From NCBI GenBank assembly GCA_028275925.1, contig JAPWTS010000001.1, positions 37,473 to 101,472 on the forward strand: a DNA stretch of 64,000 nucleotides, read 5' to 3'. Below are positions 33,775 through 40,603 of the stretch, in pieces. The number at the start of each line of letters is the position of its first letter. The stretch's first letter is position 1. The DNA comes from Thermofilales archaeon. GTDB lineage: Archaea; Thermoproteota; Thermoprotei; Thermofilales; Thermofilaceae. The position numbers and the translations under genes were made by a program. A model generated the notes under the pieces. The model saw only the letters and a program-made list of their open reading frames with translations, did no database searches and was not told the DNA's origin.

Positions 33775-35066
33775 CGGAGCCCAAGCCGCGCCTGCCTCGA
33801 CCTTCCCAGCTGCCTGAGCAGCTTCTGGGCCTGCTTGTACGCTGCAAGGAGCTCTTTGACGTCCTTGACCGTCGTCCCCGAACCCTTCGCGATCCTCACC
33901 ATGCGGGAGTGGTCCAGCAGTTCCGGCCTAAGGAGCTCCTCCCTCGTCATCGAGTTCAGAATCGCCACCCACCTCTTGATGCTCTCGGCGCTCGCCTTCT
34001 CAAGCTCCGGTGTCAGCTGGTACGAGCCGGGCAGCAGCTCGAGGACTTTCCTGAGGGGGCCGAGCTTGCTCAGCTCCTCGAGCTGCCGCTTAAAGTCGAG
34101 GAGGGTGAACTTGCCTCTGAGGAGGGCCTCGGGCTCGACCGATAGGCGCGCTTTCTCCATGCGCTCTACCAGCGCCTTGAGGTCCCCCATCCCAAGGAGC
34201 CTGCCCACGAAGGAGGGAGGGTCGAACGGCTCCAGCTCGTCCAGCTTCTCGCCCACACCTATGAAGGCGATGCGCGCGCCCGTCTTAGCCACAGCCGCGA
34301 GCGCGCCGCCGCCCCGCGCCGCGCCGTCCATCTTCGTCAGGATTATGGACCCTATCGGGACGGCTTTGTGGAACGCTTCAGCCTGAGCGCCCGCGCTCTT
34401 ACCTATCGTGGCGTCGAGTACCAGCATCACTTCGTCCGGCTTCACCGCTTCGGCCAGCTCCTTCACTTCCTCGAGGAGCGCCCTCTCCTCTTTATGGCGC
34501 CCCGCGGTATCGATTACCACCAGCTCCACGCCGCGCTCCCGCAGCGCGGCTACGCCCTTCCTAGCGACCTCGACGGGCGGCAGGCTTCTATCGCCGTAGA
34601 ACTCCGCGCCGACCGCTTCCGCGAGCTGCTTCAGCTGCTCCAGCGCGCCCGGCCTGTAGTTGTCGGCGCAAACCAACCCGACCTTAAACCCCCTCTTCTT
34701 GTAGTAAAGAGCGAGCTTGGCGGCGGTAGTCGTCTTCCCGGAGCCCTGCAGCCCCACGAGGAGCACGACCGATCCCTTCCTGATCCTCGGCTCGTACCTC
34801 GATTCGCCCCCCAGCATGTTCACCAGCTCCTGGTAGAGGTTCCGCAGGAGCAGCTCCCGCCTGGAGAAGCCGGGCGGAACCTCCTCGCTCAACGTTCTCT
34901 CCTCGACCCTCCTCGCTATCTCGGCTACGATGAGAGGCGGGACATCGGCCTTCAGAAGCTCCCTCTCCAGCTCTCGGAGTATCTTTTTGACGGTGGCCCT
35001 ATCCACTACCGCCTCACGCTTAACCAGCGAGACGATCCTCAGCAAGCCCTTCCGCAGCTCCTCCAC
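33771..35066 (-). CDS. srp54: signal recognition particle protein SRP54
   Basis: GTPase that recognises signal sequences on the ribosome and docks at FtsY, bound to SRP RNA. The 431 residues contain the N domain (EELRKGLLRIVSLVKREAVV), the G domain with GLQGSGKTTTAAKLALYY, DTAGRHKEERALLEEVKEL and TKMDGAARGGGAL, and the M domain, which is rather short and has few methionines (KASAESIKRWVAILNSMTRE; HSRMVRIAKGSGTTVKDVKE). The GTG start has TTTTAACGC 26 nt upstream. It is divergent from a 755-bp non-coding region in which an SRP RNA gene would be a natural neighbour. Confidence 0.96.
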   Translation of the reverse strand: MEELRKGLLRIVSLVKREAVVDRATVKKILRELERELLKADVPPLIVAEIARRVEERTLSEEVPPGFSRRELLLRNLYQELVNMLGGESRYEPRIRKGSVVLLVGLQGSGKTTTAAKLALYYKKRGFKVGLVCADNYRPGALEQLKQLAEAVGAEFYGDRSLPPVEVARKGVAALRERGVELVVIDTAGRHKEERALLEEVKELAEAVKPDEVMLVLDATIGKSAGAQAEAFHKAVPIGSIILTKMDGAARGGGALAAVAKTGARIAFIGVGEKLDELEPFDPPSFVGRLLGMGDLKALVERMEKARLSVEPEALLRGKFTLLDFKRQLEELSKLGPLRKVLELLPGSYQLTPELEKASAESIKRWVAILNSMTREELLRPELLDHSRMVRIAKGSGTTVKDVKELLAAYKQAQKLLRQLGRSRQARLGLR

Positions 35067-35159
35067 AAGAGAAGTCGGCGTTTATGCGTTAAAAGAATTC
35101 CGATCGCGCGCCTCCGGTCCCACCCACCCCTAGCTAGCCGCACGCAACACCCTTCCCTC
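35067..35159. promoter_or_regulatory. promoter region between srp54 and RNA candidate
   Basis: Contains GTTAAAAG/CTTTTAAC at 35088-35095, which reads as the srp54 TATA box on the minus strand (26 nt before its GTG) and could also act on the plus strand. The rest is C-rich on the plus strand with no gene. Confidence 0.5.
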
Positions 35160-35592
35160 ACCGGCCTTTTCGCGCAGGGATGATGAGGGCCGTGGTAAGG
35201 TGTCCCTCTCTCTCAGCAGCTCTCTCGCGGCTTCCACTGCGCGAGCCGCTCTCGTGCCGGCGGAGCTTCGTATCACCGCGGTAAGCTGGGGGAGAAGCGG
35301 GTAGAGGGGCCGAGGGCTCAGGCCGAGGACAGGGGCTCCACGTCCGATCGAACAACCGGGGCTTGGCAGCCGCCTCCGGTCGCCCTGGGGGCGGGGGACC
35401 CTGCACGGGTCTCAAGCCTCGGCCTGGGACCCTCGGTCAGCTCTCCTGGGGGGAGAGGGTAGAAAAAGCTTCCCGTAGCCGTGCGGGGCCGGTGAGGAAT
35501 GAGCTACCGCAAGGCAGGGGACCTATGGTCACCCCCGCTAAGGGGACGGGGTACGGGTGTATGCGCGCAGAGGGAAGGCAGGCCCCCATTTT
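35160..35592 (+). ncRNA. candidate large structured RNA of unknown family between srp54 and Sec61-beta
   Basis: The region has no credible reading frame but folds into one closed, branched rod. Outer pairing: 35192-35206 with 35517-35532 (GTGGTAAGGT-GTCCC against GGGGACCTATGGTCAC, with small bulges). Next: CCCTCT 35204-35209 with AGAGGG 35303-35308. Then a 17-bp helix: 35310-35316 with 35430-35436 plus CAGGCCGAGG 35319-35328 with CCTCGGCCTG 35417-35426. Inside: ACCGG/CCGGT (35355-35380) capped by GGCT-TGGC-AGCC, and CGCCC-TGG-GGGCG 35381-35393. The plus strand is favoured: its unpaired parts are purine-rich, and it ends at a T-run (35589-35592). Nearness to srp54 and Sec61-beta suggests SRP RNA, but the conserved helix-8 sequence was not found. 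Confidence 0.5.
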
Positions 35593-35821
35593 AAATCAGC
35601 GTTCGAGCATTCATCGTGCGGCGTTCTGGGAGTTTGCTGCTTACTATCGCTTCCGCTAGGAAAATGCGTAGCGCGCACCAGCAAAGAGCGCGCTGCCGTT
35701 GCATGTCAGAGTACTCAGCTTAGCGCCGATAGCCGGCAGGGCGATGCCGGACAACGGGAAAGGGGACTGCAGCCCTGCGCCTAAAGGCGGGGTAACCGGG
35801 TGGCGTACGCGCCGGCGCGCT
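35593..35821. other. non-coding remainder of the srp54-Sec61-beta gap
   Basis: No gene. It holds three short hairpins: CCGGCA/TGCCGG (about 35731-35748), CGCC-TAAA-GGCG (about 35778-35790) and GGCG/CGCC (about 35803-35814). They may belong to a second RNA or to the 3' region of the Sec61-beta transcript. Confidence 0.35.
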
Positions 35822-35998
35822 CTACGGGACTGGAAGGCTCACGTGAGCGATGATGACCGCCGCGATTAAACCCACAGCGATGAGGACAACAGCTTCAGGC
35901 CTTATCCTGATCCCTCCCACCTCCTCTTCGAAGTATGTTATGAGTCCTGCCGCTGTGGTGGGAGCGGGCTGCCTCTTCTTCCCACCTCTCTTCGCCAT
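35822..35998 (-). CDS. protein translocase subunit Sec61-beta
   Basis: A 58-residue tail-anchored protein: basic start MAKRGGKKRQPAPTTAAGL, then ITYFEEEVGGIRIRPEAVVL, then a single membrane helix IAVGLIAAVIIAHVSLPVP. This is the archaeal Sec61-beta/SecG-type subunit of the SecYE translocon; the GGKKR...GL..YFEEE...I...P..V pattern is diagnostic. It was found by reading the minus strand between srp54 and zpr1. Its position beside srp54 fits a secretion theme. Confidence 0.93.
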   Translation of the reverse strand: MAKRGGKKRQPAPTTAAGLITYFEEEVGGIRIRPEAVVLIAVGLIAAVIIAHVSLPVP

Positions 35999-36118
35999 GC
36001 CCTGTCCCAGGCACGCTCGAGCGCTGCTAGATATAAACTTAGCTACGCCTCACACTGGAGATTGTTCGCCGGCGCGCGGCGACCCTCTTTTCCTCAACAC
36101 CGTTATTCACGTCTAGAT

Positions 36119-36676
36119 TCAATCTGCAGCTGTTCCCTCTACTTCTTCCAATATCAGTTTGGCGCTGTCCCTTGGCTCGATCGAACTAATGCCCCACGGA
36201 TCGTCGATTATCAGGGTGAAACGCGCACCCTTCTTGATGATTTCTTCAATCTCATCTGCGAAGTGCTTCGCCCCACCTTGGAGGACTTCTATCGAGAGCG
36301 CGGCGTCCTGAACCATCCTGAGAACCCCCTCCACGTTGGTCACGACCATGGAGGCTGCGGCTCCCGGAGTTATGGAAATCCCGAGCTCGGGGATCTCCAC
36401 GCTAGCCGCGCTGCTGCGTACAACACGCGCGTTAAAGTCCTCGGGCGAATCCACCGCGTAGTAGATGCGGACCCGCCTTCTAACTTCGCAGGGCACGACG
36501 TCAGCCCGCTTGTACCCGCACGCTCGGCACGTGATGGAAACTAGAACCGCCCTGCCCACCTGGGGCAGCTCGTACAGGCTCTCTCGCAGGATCGCCTCAG
36601 ACCCGCAGACAGGGCACTCGACGCGGAGCTCCTCGCCGCTTTGGGCGTAAACCGAGACCTTCTCGCCCTCGCTCAT
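36119..36676 (-). CDS. ZPR1-type zinc finger protein
   Basis: The 185-residue protein has the archaeal single ZPR1 module: zinc ribbon CPVCGSEAILRES...CRACGYKRADV, the PCEVRRRVRIYYAVDSPEDF block, and the double-stranded beta helix part (VEIPELGISITPGAAASMVV; VLRMVQDAALSIEVL). In eukaryotes ZPR1 binds eEF1A; an archaeal role in elongation factor folding or in nucleic-acid processes is inferred. ATG 36676 (MSEGEKVSVY) is preferred to the upstream start at 36700. Confidence 0.9.
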   Translation of the reverse strand: MSEGEKVSVYAQSGEELRVECPVCGSEAILRESLYELPQVGRAVLVSITCRACGYKRADVVPCEVRRRVRIYYAVDSPEDFNARVVRSSAASVEIPELGISITPGAAASMVVTNVEGVLRMVQDAALSIEVLQGGAKHFADEIEEIIKKGARFTLIIDDPWGISSIEPRDSAKLILEEVEGTAAD

Positions 36677-36827
36677 CCAGACCCCGCTACCGGCCTTCAC
36701 GTACCGCTAAAAAGCCGCTGCTCTAACCCGCCCTTTCTCATTTACTAAATCTTTCCCCGCGATAATCGATTCCTCCGGAATGCGAATGTTTTTAAAGCCC
36801 CTCCGCGGGGCTACGGGCGACGGAAGT

Positions 36828-37931
36828 ATGAAGGTCACGGTAAGCCTGATAAAGGCCGACATCGGCGGCTGGGTTGGCCACAGCACCGTTCACCCGAAGC
36901 TGATAGAGTTCGCGCAGAAAAAGCTCCAGCAGGCGAAAGAGACCGGCTTGCTCATCGATTACTACGTGTTCAACGTGGGCGACGACCTGCAGCTCCTTAT
37001 GACCCACACGAAGGGCGATAACAACCCTGAGATCCACAAGCTGGCTTGGGACACGTTCGTTGAAGCGACGGAGAAGGTGAGCAAGCCCCTAAAGCTCTAC
37101 GGCGCCGGGCAGGACCTCCTAAAGGACACGTTCAGCGGCAACGTGAGGGGGATGGGGCCGCAAGTGGCCGAGATGACCTTTGAAGAGAGGAGGAGCGAGC
37201 CGATCATCGTGTTCGCCGCCGACAAAACGGAGCCCGGCGCCTGGAACCTGCCCCTGTACAAGATGTTCGCCGACCCGTTCAACACAGCCGGCCTCGTGAT
37301 CGACCCCAGCATGCACGACGGCTTCACGTTCGAAGTGTACGACGTGATCGAGCACAAGTACGTGCGCCTCAACGCGCCCGAAGACCTCTACGACCTCCTA
37401 GCGCTCATAGGCACGCCCGGCAGGTACGTGGTTAGGAGAGTGTTCAGGAAGAGCGACGGTGAGATCGCGGCGGTCGCCAGCGTGTCCAGGCTCAGCCTCA
37501 TCGCCGGAAGGTACGTGGGCAAAGACGACCCCGTCCTCATCGTAAGGACTCAGCACGGCTTCCCGGCGGTAGGTGAGATCCTGGAGGCCTTCGCCTTCCC
37601 GCACCTAGTAGCGGGGTGGATGCGCGGCAGCCACCACGGCCCGCTCATGCCGGTCGCCTTGAAGAACGCTAAGTGCACGAGGTTCGACGGCCCGCCGAGG
37701 GTTGTAGCGCTCGGCTTCCAGCTGCACGACGGGCACCTCGAGGGTCCCAACGACCTCTTCGACGACCCGGCTTTCGACTACACGAGGAGCATGGCCCAGT
37801 TCATCGCCGACTACATACGCAGGCACGGTCCGTTCATGCCGCACAGGCTCGGCCCCGAGGAGATGGAGTACACGACGCTCCCAGCAGTCCTCGAGAAGCT
37901 GAGGGACAAGTTCAAGCCCGGCGAAGAGTAA
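36828..37931 (+). CDS. fbp: fructose-1,6-bisphosphate aldolase/phosphatase
   Basis: Bifunctional gluconeogenic enzyme of archaea that condenses triose phosphates and dephosphorylates the product in one active site, making the pathway irreversible. The 367 residues start MKVTVSLIKADIGGWVGHST (the family N-terminus, whose early Asp and His bind Mg) and include FNVGDDLQLLMTHTKG, GNVRGMGPQVAEM, the catalytic ADPFNTAGLVID, and GSHHGPLMPV. Full length for the family. TTTTTAAAG is about 33 nt upstream of the ATG. The ATG 48 nt earlier adds an unconserved tail and was rejected. It works with ppsA at 5-7.5 kb. Confidence 0.97.
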   Translation: MKVTVSLIKADIGGWVGHSTVHPKLIEFAQKKLQQAKETGLLIDYYVFNVGDDLQLLMTHTKGDNNPEIHKLAWDTFVEATEKVSKPLKLYGAGQDLLKDTFSGNVRGMGPQVAEMTFEERRSEPIIVFAADKTEPGAWNLPLYKMFADPFNTAGLVIDPSMHDGFTFEVYDVIEHKYVRLNAPEDLYDLLALIGTPGRYVVRRVFRKSDGEIAAVASVSRLSLIAGRYVGKDDPVLIVRTQHGFPAVGEILEAFAFPHLVAGWMRGSHHGPLMPVALKNAKCTRFDGPPRVVALGFQLHDGHLEGPNDLFDDPAFDYTRSMAQFIADYIRRHGPFMPHRLGPEEMEYTTLPAVLEKLRDKFKPGEE

Positions 37932-37960
37932 GACCTCCTCTTTTTCCCTTCTTTTTTATC

Positions 37961-38527
37961 TCACATCAACCATTTGAACTGGAGGTACCCCACCCTTCCG
38001 GCCTCATCAACGAACGCTATGACGAAGCGCTTGCGGACCGAGTGCGAGAGCCTCCCGGCTCTGACTATCTCGATGGGGTCCAGCTTGCTGTTGTAGGGTA
38101 GCACGTGGACGAGGAAGGGCGCGTGCTCGAGGCCGGGTCCAAGCCTGTACACGACGAACGTGGCGCCGAACTTCATCCCCGATTTCACGACGAGACCCTT
38201 GTCCCGAAGGTCCCTGTAAACAGCGTAAACCTCGTCGAAGTTCTCGTAGGTTTCGCGCCCCAGCTGCCTGAGGGTTTCGGGGCTTACCTTAGACCCACTC
38301 GCGTCCTCCACCTCGAGCTTGCCCTTCTCCACCAGGTAAAGGGCGTCGAGCAGCGAAAGCTCCAATTCCCTCTCCACGTTGGGGGTTTTCGGCTTGCTGA
38401 TCGCGTAGAACTTTCCATAAAACCCTTCGTTGAAGTACAGGTCCCGCGCGCGTTCTCTATCGAAGACGACGACTTTCTTGCCTACAAGCACCCCCTTGAT
38501 TGGAGTTTCTGCGCTCCCCTCGCCCAC
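37961..38527 (-). CDS. endA: tRNA-splicing endonuclease EndA
   Basis: Cuts tRNA precursors at bulge-helix-bulge sites. The 188-residue protein has the catalytic triad context of the family: Tyr in MKFGATFVVYRLGP, His in EHAPFLVHVLPY and Lys in SHSVRKRFVIAFVD, followed by the terminal GYLQFKWL. The size is that of the catalytic subunit of a two-subunit (alpha2-beta2) crenarchaeal enzyme, whose broad specificity allows introns at non-canonical sites; the three tRNA genes at 19.6-22.9 kb need exactly this. GTG 38527 was selected because GATATAAAAG lies about 27 nt upstream; the GTG at 38545 is too close to that box. Confidence 0.94.
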   Translation of the reverse strand: MGEGSAETPIKGVLVGKKVVVFDRERARDLYFNEGFYGKFYAISKPKTPNVERELELSLLDALYLVEKGKLEVEDASGSKVSPETLRQLGRETYENFDEVYAVYRDLRDKGLVVKSGMKFGATFVVYRLGPGLEHAPFLVHVLPYNSKLDPIEIVRAGRLSHSVRKRFVIAFVDEAGRVGYLQFKWLM

Positions 38528-38634
38528 GTGGTTGCTTCCGCCCACCCGCTTTTATATCCGTTTTAGCAGCTCGGCGCCGCTAAGCTTGCAGGCGGCTTCC
38601 CGCTTTATCCACATCCCCGTGTTACCGGGGAGCC

Positions 38635-39594
38635 ATGCTGAAGATTAAGCTCGGCAGGTTCCGGGGAACCGTTAATGTGTTCCAAGGCCACATCACAATA
38701 CTCGGCCGCTCGGGCTCGGGGAAAACGAACACAGCGAAGGTTTTGCTGGAAGAGCTGAGTAAAAAAGGGGTGCCCGCGCTGGTACTGGATTGGGCTGGCG
38801 AGTACTCGATCAAAGGGTTCGACCGGCTGATTCCAGGGGATGGCTTTTCGATACCAGTGCTCTCACCCAGTGACAGCGATGATCCCGAGCGGGTGGACGT
38901 GATCGTCGACCTCTTCGACGCGACCTTCCACCTGACTCAACCGCAATTGTACATGCTAAGGCTCGCTGTGAAGCGCGCCGTATCCTCGAGCGCGAGGAGC
39001 GTCTCTGACTTGCTAGAGGCGCTCGAGGAGGTCCCGGTTCGCTCCTACTACGACAACGAGGTCAAGGCGGCTCTCGTGAGGCGGCTCGCCCCCCTGTCTG
39101 AGGGGAGGGTCGCGCGCGCCCTCGAAGGTGGGGCGGAAAGGGGCCTCCCCTCCCGCAGCTCTATTGTAGATCTAAGTGTTTTTAAAAGCGTCTACGCCAA
39201 ACGCCTTTTCACGCTCTTGCTCCTGAAGAGGCTTTACGACGAGGCGCTGGCTAGGGGGCCTCAGGAGCGCATAGCGCACGCGACGCTCATCGAGGAAGCC
39301 TGGAACGTCGTCCCCTACCGCCGCCTCGACGCAGAACCAACGGTGGGCGAGCGCCTCTTCGCGGAGCTGCGCAAGTACGGCGAGTGCATGATAGCGGTCG
39401 CGCAGAACCCGAGCGAAATCGCTTGGAGCATAGTAAACAACTCCGAAATTCTGATAATACATAGCATGATTCCAAGAGAGTACGAGGTGCTCGGGCTTCC
39501 AGAACTACGCAACATCGTGCTCGGGAGGGGCGAGGCGATCATCGTGGAGCGCGGGCGCGCCCGCTACGTAAGGATTCGGCGAGCTCGCTACTAA
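38635..39594 (+). CDS. HerA-like (DUF87) ATPase
   Basis: A 319-residue P-loop ATPase of the HerA/FtsK superfamily. Walker A is ITILGRSGSGKTNTAKVLLE (residues 20-39), followed by LVLDWAGEYSI; Walker B is HATLIEEAWNVVPY with catalytic Glu, and the C-terminal part has CMIAVAQNPSEIAWSIVNNS and LGRGEAIIVERGRARYVRI. Classical HerA partners NurA and Mre11-Rad50 are not nearby, and the protein is shorter than HerA (about 500 residues), so it is better called HerA-like. DNA translocation or secretion motor functions are both possible. Confidence 0.85.
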   Translation: MLKIKLGRFRGTVNVFQGHITILGRSGSGKTNTAKVLLEELSKKGVPALVLDWAGEYSIKGFDRLIPGDGFSIPVLSPSDSDDPERVDVIVDLFDATFHLTQPQLYMLRLAVKRAVSSSARSVSDLLEALEEVPVRSYYDNEVKAALVRRLAPLSEGRVARALEGGAERGLPSRSSIVDLSVFKSVYAKRLFTLLLLKRLYDEALARGPQERIAHATLIEEAWNVVPYRRLDAEPTVGERLFAELRKYGECMIAVAQNPSEIAWSIVNNSEILIIHSMIPREYEVLGLPELRNIVLGRGEAIIVERGRARYVRIRRARY

Positions 39595-39648
39595 GCGCGC
39601 GGCGAAAAAGCTATTAGATGAATTGCTGTTAGGCTCGCGGGATCGGCT

Positions 39649-39927
39649 TTGGGTGCGCGCGAGCGCAGGTTACGCGTGAGGAGGAGGGATGAGGTGCCGC
39701 GGGGGCAGGCCCGCTTAAACCCTAAGGCGATGGAGTACCTCGGGATAAAGGATAAGGTGGAGGTCGTGGTCGGAGGCAAGAAGAGGTATTTGTTCAGGGC
39801 GTTTGCCTCGGAATCGGTGCCTGAAAACGAGGTTTGGTGCAACGCGGATGAGCTGAAGGAGCTGGGGGTCGCCGACAACACGATCGCTGCTGTGAGGGCT
39901 CCCCTGGCGGGGGGTGCTTCGCAATGA
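39649..39927 (+). CDS. conserved hypothetical protein, beta-barrel-like
   Basis: A 92-residue protein with two similar blocks, RGQARLNPKAMEYLGIKDKV and EVWCNADELKELGVADNTIA, each a short strand-helix-strand unit ending in V; this resembles a double-psi or AbrB-like barrel with internal duplication. It starts with TTG 39649, or GTG 39676 in the basic stretch. Its stop overlaps the start of the PhoU-like gene (ATGA), so the two proteins are co-translated. No function is known to me. Confidence 0.65.
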   Translation: MGARERRLRVRRRDEVPRGQARLNPKAMEYLGIKDKVEVVVGGKKRYLFRAFASESVPENEVWCNADELKELGVADNTIAAVRAPLAGGASQ

Positions 39928-40598
39928 GCATCGAGATCGCTGCGGGTGGGGCGGCTGCGGCAGCTGATGAGAGGTTGATGAGCAACCTGCGGAGCGAGCT
40001 GCTGCTGGCGAAGGAGATGCTGAAGAGCATCGCTAACGCGCTCGCCGCTCTCGGCTCGCGCGACTACCCCGCTGTCAGGAAGTTCGTCGAGGAGGTGGCC
40101 GGTGCCAAGAGGAGGATAGAGATGATGCAGCGGGACTTCCTCACTTACTTCTCGAAGGTCGCGCCCTCCCTGTACAACAGGGAGGAGTGGGTGGGGATGT
40201 TTTCGAAGGTTTCGGGGATCGTCGATAAAATAAGCGGTATAGCCTACAGGACCGAGTACCTCTCGCTAAAGCCTTACGAGATCCCGGAGGGGGTTCGGGC
40301 GGTGCTTTCCGATATGGTGTCGCTGCTCGCGTCGATGATCGACGAGTACGCGACAATGATGAACCACGCGCTAACGAACCCCAGCAGGGCGCTGGAGTCC
40401 CGCAGCAGGGTGGCGTCGCTTGAAGCGGAGATGGACTCCAAGTTCAGGGCCGCGACCTTCGCGATCCTCGAGAACCCCTCGCTGGGGCAGCTCGCGCTCC
40501 TCCTGCTTGCGGTGGCTGAGATGCTCGAGGACGTGGCCGACCTTTTGAACGCGGCCGCCGACGACCTCTACCTGATCACGCTCTCGGCCTCCGGCTGA
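39924..40598 (+). CDS. PhoU/DUF47-like helical protein
   Basis: A 224-residue almost entirely helical protein (LRSELLLAKEMLKSIANALA; EEVAGAKRRIEMMQRDFLTY; LSDMVSLLASMIDEYATMMN; LLAVAEMLEDVADLLNAAAD). The spacing of helices and the final E-x-x-x-D pattern resembles PhoU or DUF47 (phosphate transport accessory) proteins that bind metal clusters between helices. No phosphate transporter lies next to it. The neighbour upstream overlaps by 4 nt. Confidence 0.65.
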   Translation: MSIEIAAGGAAAAADERLMSNLRSELLLAKEMLKSIANALAALGSRDYPAVRKFVEEVAGAKRRIEMMQRDFLTYFSKVAPSLYNREEWVGMFSKVSGIVDKISGIAYRTEYLSLKPYEIPEGVRAVLSDMVSLLASMIDEYATMMNHALTNPSRALESRSRVASLEAEMDSKFRAATFAILENPSLGQLALLLLAVAEMLEDVADLLNAAADDLYLITLSASG

Positions 40599-40603
40599 GC
40601 GCG

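Noticed and set aside
35178..35230. C/D-box sRNA starting at GATGATGA
   Set aside because: A good C box is present but no CTGA D box follows within 60 nt on the same strand, and the bases pair in the large rod structure.
38635..39594. HerA-NurA end-resection operon
   Set aside because: The ATPase is short and no nurA, mre11 or rad50 lies nearby; it is only HerA-like.
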